From Kineosporia babensis (lineage in GTDB: Bacteria; Actinomycetota; Actinomycetes; Actinomycetales; Kineosporiaceae), in NCBI RefSeq assembly GCF_021129305.1, contig NZ_JAJOMB010000004.1, forward strand, positions 186,001 to 250,000: 64,000 nt of DNA, given 5' to 3'. Both the position numbers and the translations under genes were made by a program. Positions 47,814 to 56,808 of this stretch are shown here, piece after piece. Position 1 is the first letter of the stretch, and the number at the start of each line of letters is the position of its first letter. The notes under the pieces are model-generated. The model worked only from the letters and a program-made list of their open reading frames with translations, was not told where the DNA came from and did no database searches.

Positions 47814-50384
47814 TCAGGGCCTGCCGCGTCCGGTGGCGTCCCGGGCTTCCTCGGCCGCGTTCTGCACCTGGTCGGCGGCGTTCTGGGCCTGGTCGACCCC
47901 GTTCCCACCATCGCCGCCGCCGTTGCCACCGTTCCCGCCGCCGTCGTCCCCGTCGTCCCCGCCGTCGCCCTGGTCCCCGCCGCCGTCGTCGCCCGGATCG
48001 TCGTCACCGCCGCCGGTGTTGGGACCGGCGCTGATGTAGATCGTGATCGTGGTGCCGGTGCTGGCCCGGCCCGAGGGATCCATCCGGGCCACCGTGCCGG
48101 CCGGCTGGTCGGACGTCTCCAGTTCCGAACCCTGCTGGACCGCGAAGCCCGCGTCCTCCAGCCGGTCCCGCGCGTCGTCCGGGCTCATCCCGACCACCCA
48201 CGGCACGCTCGTGGTGGGCACCTTGGTGAGCTCGTCGTCGGCCTCCGGGAACTCCTTGATCTTCTTGCCCTTCAGGGCGTCGGTCATGATCTCTTTCCAG
48301 ATCGGCGCCGCGATGGTGCCGCCGTACACGTTGTACTCGTAGTTGCCGTTGATGTAGATCCGGCGCATCTCCTTGCGCTTGCCGTTCACCGTCTCCGGGC
48401 CCACCCAGACCGCGGTGGCCAGCTGCGGGGTGTAGCCGACGAACCAGCTGTCCTGCGAGTTGTTGGTGGTACCGGTCTTGCCGGAGGCCGGCTGCCCGCT
48501 CTCCAGCGGGCCGGTGCTGCTGGCCGTGCCGCCGGTGAACACCTTGCTCAGGCCCAGGGTGACGGTGTTGGCCACCTTGGCCTGCATGGTGCGCTTGCAC
48601 TCGGCGTCCGGGATCGGCAGTTCCTTGCCGAAGCGGTCGGTGATCGAGCTGATCGCCACCGGATCGCAGCGGATCCCCCCGGAGGCGAACGTGGCGTAGG
48701 CGTTGGCCATGGTCAGCGGGGACTGGCTGGCCACGCCGAGCACCACCGAGGGCACGCAGCCGGGGATCTTGGAGGTCATCTTCGGCTTCTTCACGTCCGA
48801 GCCGAGGTTGCCGGTGATGCACGGGTCGCGGGTGGTCTGCGCCTGGTGCATGCCCAGCTCCTCCGCGGTCTCGGCCACGTCGCAGAGATTGAGCTGCTGC
48901 TCCATCCGGGCGTAGGCGGTGTTGACCGACTGCGCGGTCGCGTTCATCACCGACATGCTGCCGCCGCCCTTGCTGTCGCTGGCGTTGTACACCGTCCAGG
49001 TGCCCACCAGCGGGGTGTCCACGCAGGTCTTGAAGCTGTCGTTGGCCGCCACGTAGGGGGCCGAGCCGCTGATGCTGGCGTTCAGCGACTTACCCGCCTT
49101 CAGCCAGGCGGCCAGCACCACCGGCTTGAACGTGGATCCGGTCTGGAAGCCGGAGGAGCCGCCGTAGTTGAAGTCGGTGGAGTAGTTGATCGTGGTGTTC
49201 TGCCGGCCCTTGCCGGGGTTGTAGTACTTGTTCTGGATCATCGAGAGCACCTTGCCGCTGCCCGGCTCGACGGTGACCGTGGCGGTGGCCACCCGGCTGT
49301 CGTCCTTCGGCGGGATCGCCTCGATCGAGGCCTCCCAGGCGCTCTTGAGGATCTTCGGGTCCAGGTAGGTCTTGATCGTGTAGCCGCCGCGCTTGATCTG
49401 CAGCGCCCGCTGCTCGGCGGTCTTGCCCAGGAAGGCGAAGTCCGGGCTCTTGGTCAGCAGGTTGAACACGTAGTCGCAGTAGTAGGCCCGGCGCCCGGAG
49501 TTGGCGCAGCCCTGGTAGGTCGGGGTGATCTTGGGCTTGAGCTTGGAGGCGACCGCCTTGTCCCGGGTCTCCTCGTCGATCATGCCCTGCTGGTACATCT
49601 TGTTCAGCACCGTGTTGCGGCGCTTGAGCGCGTCCTTCTGGCGGGACTTGACCGCGATGTTGAACTGCGGCGGTGACTGCACCATCCCGGCCAGGGTGGC
49701 CGCCTGCGGCAGGGTGAGCTTGGCCGCGCTGGTGCCGAAGTAGTACTTCGAGGCCGCCTCGATCCCGTTGACCTGCCCGCCGAACCAGGCGATGTTCAGG
49801 TACTCCTGCAGGATCTCCTTCTTGCTCAGCTTCTTCTCCAGCGCCGAGGCCAGCCGGATCTCGCGCAGCTTGCGCTCGTTGGTCTGCTCCTGCGCCGCGT
49901 CGTAGGCCGCCTCGTCGCCCTCCAGGTAGGCCGCCTGCTTGAGCAGGTTCTTGACCAGCTGCTGGGTCAGCGTGGAGGCGCCCTGCGAGACCCCGCCGCT
50001 GATCTCGTTCACCACCAGCGCCCGGATCAGGCCCTTCGGGTCGACCCCGCCGTGGTCGTAGAACCGCTCGTCCTCGATCGCCACGATCGCGGTCTGCATG
50101 AACGGCGAGACCTGCTTCAGGTCGACCGGCACCCGGTTCTCGTCGTAGAACGTGGCCAGCAGCGAGCCGTCCGCGGCCAGCACCCGGGTGTTGGCCGCCA
50201 CCTGCGGCTCCTCGAGCTCGCTGGGCAGCTCGTTGAAGGCGTCGATGGCGGTGGTGGTGGCCAGTCCGGAGGCGCCGATCGCGGGGACCGCCAGGCCGGC
50301 CGCGAGGATGCCCGCCACCAGAGAGGTCACCACGAAGGCGCCGAGCAGACCCAAGACGTTGCGGGGGGCGGGTGCCGGCGACAT
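47814..50384 (-). CDS. Bifunctional class A penicillin-binding protein with PASTA domain
   Basis: Polymerises and cross-links peptidoglycan at the outer face of the membrane; 856 residues. A short cytosolic tail and one N-terminal helix (about 10-40), GT51 glycosyltransferase (about 85-270; EDERFYDHGGVDPKG, GASTLTQQLVKN) and transpeptidase with SxxK in TGSTFKP (about 416), SVN in AQSVNTAYAR and KTGT (about 635). A single PASTA domain follows (about 715-780; VPWVVGMSPDDARDRL). The tail is Gly/Asp-rich for about 45 residues and ends in an Ala/Gln/Asp/Arg helix. Matches PonA-type enzymes of actinobacteria. Monocistronic by spacing. Confidence 0.95.
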   Translation of the reverse strand: MSPAPAPRNVLGLLGAFVVTSLVAGILAAGLAVPAIGASGLATTTAIDAFNELPSELEEPQVAANTRVLAADGSLLATFYDENRVPVDLKQVSPFMQTAIVAIEDERFYDHGGVDPKGLIRALVVNEISGGVSQGASTLTQQLVKNLLKQAAYLEGDEAAYDAAQEQTNERKLREIRLASALEKKLSKKEILQEYLNIAWFGGQVNGIEAASKYYFGTSAAKLTLPQAATLAGMVQSPPQFNIAVKSRQKDALKRRNTVLNKMYQQGMIDEETRDKAVASKLKPKITPTYQGCANSGRRAYYCDYVFNLLTKSPDFAFLGKTAEQRALQIKRGGYTIKTYLDPKILKSAWEASIEAIPPKDDSRVATATVTVEPGSGKVLSMIQNKYYNPGKGRQNTTINYSTDFNYGGSSGFQTGSTFKPVVLAAWLKAGKSLNASISGSAPYVAANDSFKTCVDTPLVGTWTVYNASDSKGGGSMSVMNATAQSVNTAYARMEQQLNLCDVAETAEELGMHQAQTTRDPCITGNLGSDVKKPKMTSKIPGCVPSVVLGVASQSPLTMANAYATFASGGIRCDPVAISSITDRFGKELPIPDAECKRTMQAKVANTVTLGLSKVFTGGTASSTGPLESGQPASGKTGTTNNSQDSWFVGYTPQLATAVWVGPETVNGKRKEMRRIYINGNYEYNVYGGTIAAPIWKEIMTDALKGKKIKEFPEADDELTKVPTTSVPWVVGMSPDDARDRLEDAGFAVQQGSELETSDQPAGTVARMDPSGRASTGTTITIYISAGPNTGGGDDDPGDDGGGDQGDGGDDGDDGGGNGGNGGGDGGNGVDQAQNAADQVQNAAEEARDATGRGRP

Positions 50385-50478
50385 GGCATCAGGTTAAACC
50401 GGTAACCGTCGCATTACCCGGTTGAACGGCGTGGCGCGCAAGGGGTTCTCGAAAGTCGTTCCGGCCCGGCTCAGAACA

Positions 50479-51474
50479 TTACGGCCGATTGGCGGCCCTC
50501 GCGCTTTTGCTCGCTACAGGCGCACTTCCGCCGACCAGACGGGGGACGGCCCGGACGTAGACCACCATGCCGAGGACCTCGACCAGGGTCTGGGCCACCA
50601 CCACGACCGCGGCGACGGCCAGCGCCTCGGGCAGGGCGAGGGCCAACGGCAGAACCACCAGCGAGTTGCGGGTGGCACCGGTGAAGACGACCGAGCGGGC
50701 GGCCGCCACCGGCAGCCGGAACAGCCGGGCCACCGCCGCCCCGGCGAAGGCCATCACGATCAGGAAGAGCACGTAGAACGGGACGACCGGCGCCACGTCG
50801 GCCAGGCCGTCGCCGAGTTTCGGGGTCTGCGAGGCGACCACGGTGAACAGGACGGCCATCATCAGCGGCACCATCGTGGCGCTCAGGACCGGGATCCAGG
50901 CCGACGCCAGCAGCTGGGTGAGCCAGGCCAGGACCAGCGGGATCACGATCAGGACGACGAACGCCTCGACGAACGGGCCGGCCTCGACCACCTCGGCCAG
51001 GTCGCGGCCGAGGAACAGCAGCAGGAACACCGGCAGCAGGATCATCTGGGCGATCAGCAGCAGCGGGGTGGCCGCCAGCAGCCGCCGGCTGCTGCCCCCG
51101 GCCAGGCCGCTGAACACGATCACGTAGTCCACGCAGGGGGCCAGCAGCACCAGCAGCACGCCGAGCCGGATCGCCTGGTCGCCGGGCAGGAACGGGAACA
51201 TCGCGGCCACCACCAGCGGCACCACGACGAAGTTGGCCACCCCGACGGCGGCCAGGAACCGGCGGTCCCGCAGCGAGCGCCCCAGCTCGGCCACCGGCAC
51301 CTGCAGGAACGTGACGTACAGGAGCAGGGCCAGGACCGGGTTGATCGTGTGCTCGAGCGTGGGGCCGGCTCCGGGAGCACCCCAGCCGAGCAGGGCCCCG
51401 GCGGCCAGGGCGAGCAGATAGAGGACGACCTGGTGGCGTTCCATGCGGGCGACCAGGTTTGGTGCGGCGGGCAA
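50479..51474 (-). CDS. SBF/ACR3-type transporter (arsenite or bile-acid:Na+ superfamily)
   Basis: A 331-residue membrane protein with about ten helices. The segment VLLVLLAPCVDYVIVFSGLA (Cys at about 114) resembles the essential-cysteine loop of ACR3 arsenite pumps, and TLEHTINPVLALLLYVTFLQ is typical of the arsenic-resistance branch. No arsR, arsC or other metal genes are nearby, so arsenite export is not established. TTG at 51474 was chosen because AAGGAG precedes it by four bases; the ATG ten codons later has no ribosome site. It lies 51 bp downstream of the ThiD-TenA gene on the same strand and could be under the same riboswitch. Confidence 0.83.
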   Translation of the reverse strand: MPAAPNLVARMERHQVVLYLLALAAGALLGWGAPGAGPTLEHTINPVLALLLYVTFLQVPVAELGRSLRDRRFLAAVGVANFVVVPLVVAAMFPFLPGDQAIRLGVLLVLLAPCVDYVIVFSGLAGGSSRRLLAATPLLLIAQMILLPVFLLLFLGRDLAEVVEAGPFVEAFVVLIVIPLVLAWLTQLLASAWIPVLSATMVPLMMAVLFTVVASQTPKLGDGLADVAPVVPFYVLFLIVMAFAGAAVARLFRLPVAAARSVVFTGATRNSLVVLPLALALPEALAVAAVVVVAQTLVEVLGMVVYVRAVPRLVGGSAPVASKSARAANRP

Positions 51475-51525
51475 AGTGCTCCTTGGACGAACGGATCGCG
51501 TCGACAGAACAGATCATGCAGCAGG

Positions 51526-53016
51526 TCAAGCCGGCAGGCCCACCCGGAGGGAGGCAGCGAAGAACTCCCGCTCCAGGTGGGCCGACCGCTCGAACGCCTG
51601 CCCCATCTGCTCCCGCACCACCAGCGAGGCCCGCGCAGCCACCCGGTCGGTGATCACCCGCGCCTGCTCGGCCGACTGCACGAAGAGCGGCGCCGCATAC
51701 GTGTCGATCCACTCGCGATAGGGATTGCCCGCCGCGGCCGGCGCCAGCCGCACACCCACCTCGGCGTACATCCAGTAGCAGGGCAGCACCGCGGCCACCC
51801 CCTGCTCGTACCCCGCGGCCACCGCCTGGTCCAGATGCGCCAGATAGTCACCGGTGACCGGATCCAGCTCGGCCACATGGCCGTCCAGCCAGGTCCGGTG
51901 CAGAGCACTCTCGGCCGTCAGACAAGCCGCGGCCGCCGCCGACCAGAAGGCCCGCTCGTCCGGCTCCCCGGCCAACTGCGCCAGCCGGAACAGCACCGTC
52001 GCATAACCGTCCAGATACTGCGCATCCTGCGCCAGATAGGCGGTGAACGCCGAGCGGTCCAGACTGCCGTCGGCCAGCCCGGCCAGGAACGGGTCCGCAC
52101 CGGTGGCCCGCCGCAACGAGGCGATCCGCGCCCACCACTCACCGGTGAAGCCGGTCTCCAGCCCGCCCCGCGCCCACAGCCCGGCGAAATGACTGACCGG
52201 CCCGTGGCCCCGCCCGACCGCCAACGCCTCGCCGTGCCGCAGGCTTTCGGTCAGCCAGCGCTTGGACCGCTCGATACTGGTGAACCACTCCCCCGTGGCC
52301 GCCTGCCAGGTGGCCACCGCCGAGGACAGTGAACACCCGGTGCCGTGCGTGGCTTTGGTGGTGATCCGCACCGAATCCAGCCTTTGCACCGCGACCGGAC
52401 CGTGCGCGTCCACCAGGGCATCGCTGACCACCTCACCGGCCAGATGCCCACCTTTGGCCAGCACCCGCACACCCCAGCGCTGCGACACCTCCAGCGCCTG
52501 CCGCACCACCTCGTCGAAGTCACCGGCCTCACCCGCCCCGGAAAGCACCGCCAGTTCAGGCACATTGGGGGTGACCAGCCCGGCCTGCGGCAGCAGATCG
52601 CGCAGCGCGTGCTCGGCCTCGGTGCTCAGCAGCCGGTCTCCGCTGGTGGCGACCATCACCGGATCGAGAACCACCACCGGCGGCCGCACCCGCTCCAGCC
52701 AGGCGCTCACCACGCCGATCACGTCACGGTCGCCGAGCATGCCGATCTTGACCGCGTCGATCTGCACGTCGTCGCTGACCGCCTGGAGCTGCTCGCGCAG
52801 GAAGGCGACCGGCGGGGTGTGCACCGAGCGCACGCCCTGGGTGTTCTGCGCGACCAGGGCGGTGACCACGGCCATGCCGTAGCCGCCGTTGGCCGCGATG
52901 CTCTTGAGGTCGGCCTGGATCCCGGCTCCTCCGGTGGGATCGGTGCCGGCGATCGACAATACGCGCGCAACTGCAGGCATTCCGACGGTGTTCACGGGAA
53001 CGGCAAAATCCGTCAT
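51526..53016 (-). CDS. Hydroxymethylpyrimidine phosphate kinase - thiaminase II fusion (ThiD-TenA)
   Basis: A 496-residue two-domain thiamin enzyme. ThiD part (about 18-265): AGTDPTGGAGIQADLK, VLDPVMVATSG, KATHGTGCSLSSA; it phosphorylates HMP and HMP-P for thiamin synthesis. TenA part (about 290-490): catalytic Cys in LPCYWMYAEVG (about 411) and FTAYLAQDAQYLDGY; it releases HMP from degraded thiamin or aminopyrimidine. The fusion couples salvage to phosphorylation. ATG at 53016 follows GAAGGGA, which is part of the TPP riboswitch, so expression should fall when thiamin diphosphate is plentiful. The same ThiD-TenA order is known from other actinobacteria and fungi (as TenA fusions). Confidence 0.95.
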   Translation of the reverse strand: MTDFAVPVNTVGMPAVARVLSIAGTDPTGGAGIQADLKSIAANGGYGMAVVTALVAQNTQGVRSVHTPPVAFLREQLQAVSDDVQIDAVKIGMLGDRDVIGVVSAWLERVRPPVVVLDPVMVATSGDRLLSTEAEHALRDLLPQAGLVTPNVPELAVLSGAGEAGDFDEVVRQALEVSQRWGVRVLAKGGHLAGEVVSDALVDAHGPVAVQRLDSVRITTKATHGTGCSLSSAVATWQAATGEWFTSIERSKRWLTESLRHGEALAVGRGHGPVSHFAGLWARGGLETGFTGEWWARIASLRRATGADPFLAGLADGSLDRSAFTAYLAQDAQYLDGYATVLFRLAQLAGEPDERAFWSAAAAACLTAESALHRTWLDGHVAELDPVTGDYLAHLDQAVAAGYEQGVAAVLPCYWMYAEVGVRLAPAAAGNPYREWIDTYAAPLFVQSAEQARVITDRVAARASLVVREQMGQAFERSAHLEREFFAASLRVGLPA

Positions 53017-53019
53017 CCG

Positions 53020-53110
53020 CAGACATCCCTTCGCTAGTACGAACTAGATCAGGTTCAACGGGTGTGATCTCAGCCGCCGCAATCGGGGCACCCCGTGTCT
53101 CTTGGGGAGG
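53020..53110 (-). ncRNA. TPP riboswitch (THI element)
   Basis: The 5' leader of the ThiD-TenA gene has the conserved thi-box: CGGGGTGCC, then GGCTGAGATCACACCC, GTTGAACCTGATC, and finally GCGAAGGGATGT, in canonical order. The terminal AAGGGA lies ten bases from the ATG, so ligand binding could hide the ribosome site. Boundaries are approximate. Control at the level of translation is inferred from the lack of a T-run hairpin after the element. Confidence 0.95.
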
Positions 53111-53327
53111 AGATTCTCACTTCGCCCCGGATCGCGCAACACCCTCTTCTTTCCCGTTCTGCCGCAGGCGATGCGGAGGATCGGCGGTAGTGGCGACAGC
53201 ACCCCGGAGGGTGCGGTAACTTGCAGACAGCAGATCACCGAGCGTGATCATCAAGGTCATCCTGGTGACGTGGATCCAAGGGATGCGCAGCGCCAGGACG
53301 GCACGATCCATCCCCGGGGGAACGTCA

Positions 53328-55532
53328 GTGGAAGCAGGCACCGGCCTCCCGCTTCGCCCGCGCACGAGTACCGCCCCGGAGCCGGCCGCCCGGATCGGCC
53401 GAACGCCCGCCGCCGGCACCCTCCGGCTGGGCCCACCTTCGTCGGGTCTTTGGATCCCGCTCCAAACCCCGCGCACCGAGCCGATTCCGGTCCGGCCGGC
53501 CCGGGCCGCCGCCGAGCGCACCCCGTTCCGCTCGGACGTGCAGGGCCTGCGCGCGGTGGCCGTGCTGATGGTGCTGCTCTACCACACCGGTCTGGGGCCC
53601 AGCGGCGGATTCCTCGGCGTGGACGTGTTCTTCGTGCTGTCCGGCTTCCTGATCACCGGGCTGCTGGTGCGCGAGCACCACAAGACCGGCCGGATCGCGC
53701 TGGCCGCGTTCTGGGCCAAGCGGGCCCGGCGGCTGCTGCCCGCCAGCGTCCTGGTGCTGCTGTTCACCTGCGTCACCGCGCGCTGGTGGCTGCCGGCCGC
53801 GCGCTGGGAGGACATCGGGCACGACGCGATCGCCTCGGCCGCCTACGCGATCAACTGGCGGATGGCCGCCGAGTCGGTGGACTACCTGAGCGAGGGCGCG
53901 GCTCCCAGCCCGCTGCAGCACTTCTGGTCGCTGGCCATCGAGGAGCAGTTCTACGTGGCCTGGCCGCTGCTGATCAGCCTGGTGCTGCTGGTCCGCACCC
54001 GGCTGCTGGCGATCGCAGCGATCAGCGCGGTGATCGCCGGTTCGCTGGGACTGGCCCTGCTGACCTACTCGCCGCAGACCTACTTCACCACCCACACCCG
54101 GGTCTGGGAGCTGGCGGCCGGGGCGCTGTGCGCGATCACCATGCCCCGCCCGCGCCGCGGCCGGCACCTGCAGGCCGCCTCCACCGGGCAGAGCCGGCTC
54201 AAGGCCGGGCTCGGCTGGGCCGGGCTGGTGATGATCATCGGCGCGCTGTTCGTGGTCGGCCCCAGCACGATGTGGCCGGGCCCGCTCACCGTGCTGGTGG
54301 TCGTGGGCACGGTGCTGATCCTGCGTTACGGCCTGGCCCCGCAGGGCTCGCACCGGCTGCTGTCCAACCGGGTGCTCACCCGGATCGGCGACATCTCGTA
54401 CTCGCTCTACCTGTGGCACTGGCCCCTGGTGGTGTTCGCCCAGGTGGACGGCGAGCTCACGGCCACCGAAGGGCTCGCGATCGTGGCGATCAGCCTGGCC
54501 CTGGCCGCGGCCACGTACGTGCTGGTGGAGAATCCGGCCCGCAGCGCCCGGTTCTGGGCCCCCACCAAGTTCGGCCTGGCCGGTGGCCTGACCCTGGCGC
54601 TGGTGGCGGCGGGCTCGGGCTCCGTGCTGGCCCAGCAGCGCTCGGTACCGGAGGCGGTGCACGCCCTCGGAGCGGCCGGCGACATCGTGGTCCAGCCGAC
54701 GGCCAACGCCCTCACCCCGCGGCCGGAGGAGGCCAAGAACGACAGCGGCGACATCTACACCCGCGGCTGCCCGTCCAACTACGCCGACCCGGGTGTCCGG
54801 CCGTGCGTGTTCGACTTCCGCACCGGCCCGGCCTCGCCGACCGTGGTGGCGGTCGGCGACTCGAAGATGGGCCAGTGGGTGCCCGCGCTGCAGGAGATCG
54901 CCCAGGAGCAGAACTGGCGGCTGATCTCGATGACCAAGGCGGGGTGCGCCTTCTCCGACACCCAGCGCAACGAGAACCGGGCGCTGTACACCTCCTGCAT
55001 CACCTGGAACCACAGCGTGCTCGAGCAGATCCGGGCGATCGGCCCCGACCTGCTGTTCACCACCCAGCTGGAGACCTACCCGGTGCTGCTGGAGGGCCGG
55101 GTGGTCAAGGGTGAGGCCAAGCGCCGCGAGATGATCCGCGGGCTGGGGGTGCGCCTGGAGGAGATGAAGAGCCAGGGCATTCCGGTGGTCACCTTCGCCG
55201 AGACCCCGCGGATGGCGATGGACGTGCCCGAGTGCGTCAGCCTGAACCTGCAGACCCTGGCCGGCTGCGCCAAGGACCGGGTGGAGGCGCTGTCCGGCTC
55301 CGGCATCGTGAAGGCCGCGGCGCAGCGGGCCGGGGACCCGGTGCTGGACCTCAACGACCGGCTGTGCACCTTCTCCCAGTGCCCCGCGGTGATCGGCGAC
55401 GTGCTGATCTACCGCGACGACCACCATCTGTCCGGCACCTACTCCGCCACCCTGGCCCCGTTCGTCCGGGACCGGCTGGCCGCCGCGATCGACCCGGCCC
55501 TGGCCCGGGTGCTGGTACCGAACCGGTCATAA
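53328..55532 (+). CDS. Acyltransferase-3 / SGNH-domain membrane protein (OafA type)
   Basis: Acetylates cell-surface glycans, moving an acyl group across the membrane; about 734 residues. A Pro/Arg-rich cytosolic stretch (1-65) is followed by the AT3 domain with ten or so helices (FRSDVQGLRAVAVLMVLLYH at about 67, FFVLSGFLITGLL, YSLYLWHWPLVVF). A periplasmic SGNH domain starts at about 457: GDSKM (Ser-equivalent about 510) and DDHH (about 698) are the catalytic Ser and Asp/His sites. GTG 53328 chosen because GGGGGAAC precedes it; GTG 53244 is an alternative with no ribosome site. The GT4 gene follows after 7 bp. Confidence 0.9.
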   Translation: MEAGTGLPLRPRTSTAPEPAARIGRTPAAGTLRLGPPSSGLWIPLQTPRTEPIPVRPARAAAERTPFRSDVQGLRAVAVLMVLLYHTGLGPSGGFLGVDVFFVLSGFLITGLLVREHHKTGRIALAAFWAKRARRLLPASVLVLLFTCVTARWWLPAARWEDIGHDAIASAAYAINWRMAAESVDYLSEGAAPSPLQHFWSLAIEEQFYVAWPLLISLVLLVRTRLLAIAAISAVIAGSLGLALLTYSPQTYFTTHTRVWELAAGALCAITMPRPRRGRHLQAASTGQSRLKAGLGWAGLVMIIGALFVVGPSTMWPGPLTVLVVVGTVLILRYGLAPQGSHRLLSNRVLTRIGDISYSLYLWHWPLVVFAQVDGELTATEGLAIVAISLALAAATYVLVENPARSARFWAPTKFGLAGGLTLALVAAGSGSVLAQQRSVPEAVHALGAAGDIVVQPTANALTPRPEEAKNDSGDIYTRGCPSNYADPGVRPCVFDFRTGPASPTVVAVGDSKMGQWVPALQEIAQEQNWRLISMTKAGCAFSDTQRNENRALYTSCITWNHSVLEQIRAIGPDLLFTTQLETYPVLLEGRVVKGEAKRREMIRGLGVRLEEMKSQGIPVVTFAETPRMAMDVPECVSLNLQTLAGCAKDRVEALSGSGIVKAAAQRAGDPVLDLNDRLCTFSQCPAVIGDVLIYRDDHHLSGTYSATLAPFVRDRLAAAIDPALARVLVPNRS

Positions 55533-55539
55533 TGGGGCA

Positions 55540-56808
55540 GTGTTCCCCGAAGGCCAGTACCTCGCCGTCACCTCCCGCCTCGCCCTGGACGCCGGCGGCC
55601 AGACCGCGATGTTCCTGCTGCGCAACCGGCTTTTCGCCGAGCATGCCGGAATAGTGCCCACCCTGGTCTCTTTCGACGACCAGGTGGATCAGGAGCGGAT
55701 CCGCGCCACGCTCCGGGCCGAGGGGAAGGTCACCGAGCAGACGCAGTTCCGGAATCTGCACGAATCGCTGAGCACAGAAAACTTTCCGGCCACCCAGGAA
55801 AAGCTCTCGGTCCCGGGCCGGGACTACCACCGCCCGGACGGCAGCGTCTACCTGCGCAAGAGCCCGGACGGGGTGTTCCTGGCCGGTCCCGATCAGCGGA
55901 TCACCCACCGGTTCGACAGCGTCCGGGCCCTGCGCGGCTGGTGGCTGAGCCGGCAGTTCGACCCCGGCCAGAGGGTGTTCATCATCAGCGACAGTCGTTT
56001 CGCCGTGCGCAGTCTCGTCCCGCTGAAGCAGAACCCGCAGGTCCGGCTGATCCACGTGGTCCACAACATTCACGTCACTGCTCCCTACCAGCGCGACTCC
56101 CCGATCCAGCCGTCGCACGAGCCGGTCCTGGAGGCCATCCCCGAACTCGACGCCCTGGTCACCCTCACCCGACGCCAAGGCGAAGACATCGCAGCCCGTT
56201 TCGCCACGGCGAACAACCTGCGCGTGATCCCCAACCCGATCGATGGTGGCCCGACCGCCGAACCCGGCGACCGACGTCCGTTGCTGAGATTTGTCGTTCT
56301 GGGCCGCCTGGAACCCCAAAAGCAGATTGCGGACGCGGTGCGCGCCTTTGCCTTGGTGGTCGCCGAGGAGCCGGGGGCGCGTCTGGAGATCTACGGCGAG
56401 GGCAGCCAGCGCGCCGAGCTGGAGGAGCAGATTCGCGCCGCCGGGCTGGAAAAATCAGTTGAGCTCAGGGGATACGACCCGGCCGCGAAGGAGGAGCTGC
56501 ACACGGCCACGGCGCTGCTGCTGACCAGCCGGTTCGAGGGGTATCCGCTGGTCGTGCTGGAGGCGATGCGCCGAGGCTGCCCGGTGATCGCCTACGACAT
56601 CGCCTACGGACCGCGAGAACAGGTGCGCGACGGCGGTTTTCTCCTCGAGCCGGGCGACACGGCCGGGCTGGCCGAGCGGATGCTGCGCCTGATCCGCGAG
56701 CCCGGCCTGGTGGAACAGCTCAGCCGGGCCGCACGCGAGCAGGCCGCCGAGCACACGGTCGAGCAGTACCTGCGCCAGTGGCAGGCACTGCTCCACCACG
56801 TGGCTTAA
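55540..56808 (+). CDS. Family 4 glycosyltransferase (GT-B fold)
   Basis: A 422-residue cytosolic glycosyltransferase resembling TagE/GtfA-type poly(glycerol-phosphate) or protein glucosyltransferases. N-terminal acceptor domain with GGQTAMFLLRN, C-terminal nucleotide-sugar domain (FVVLGRLEPQKQIADAVRAF, then the E-x7-E motif of EGYPLVVLEAMRRGCPVIAYD, about 333). GTG start at 55540, 7 bp after the acyltransferase stop, so the two share a transcript. Together they likely build or decorate a wall glycopolymer. Its TAA shares bases with the stop of the convergent methyltransferase gene (TTAA). Confidence 0.9.
   Translation: MFPEGQYLAVTSRLALDAGGQTAMFLLRNRLFAEHAGIVPTLVSFDDQVDQERIRATLRAEGKVTEQTQFRNLHESLSTENFPATQEKLSVPGRDYHRPDGSVYLRKSPDGVFLAGPDQRITHRFDSVRALRGWWLSRQFDPGQRVFIISDSRFAVRSLVPLKQNPQVRLIHVVHNIHVTAPYQRDSPIQPSHEPVLEAIPELDALVTLTRRQGEDIAARFATANNLRVIPNPIDGGPTAEPGDRRPLLRFVVLGRLEPQKQIADAVRAFALVVAEEPGARLEIYGEGSQRAELEEQIRAAGLEKSVELRGYDPAAKEELHTATALLLTSRFEGYPLVVLEAMRRGCPVIAYDIAYGPREQVRDGGFLLEPGDTAGLAERMLRLIREPGLVEQLSRAAREQAAEHTVEQYLRQWQALLHHVA

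Noticed and set aside
50397-50423. AACCGGTAA / TTACCCGGTT inverted repeat upstream of the PBP gene
   Set aside because: Arms have a one-base bulge and no T-run; could be chance or part of the PBP promoter, so not listed as a terminator.
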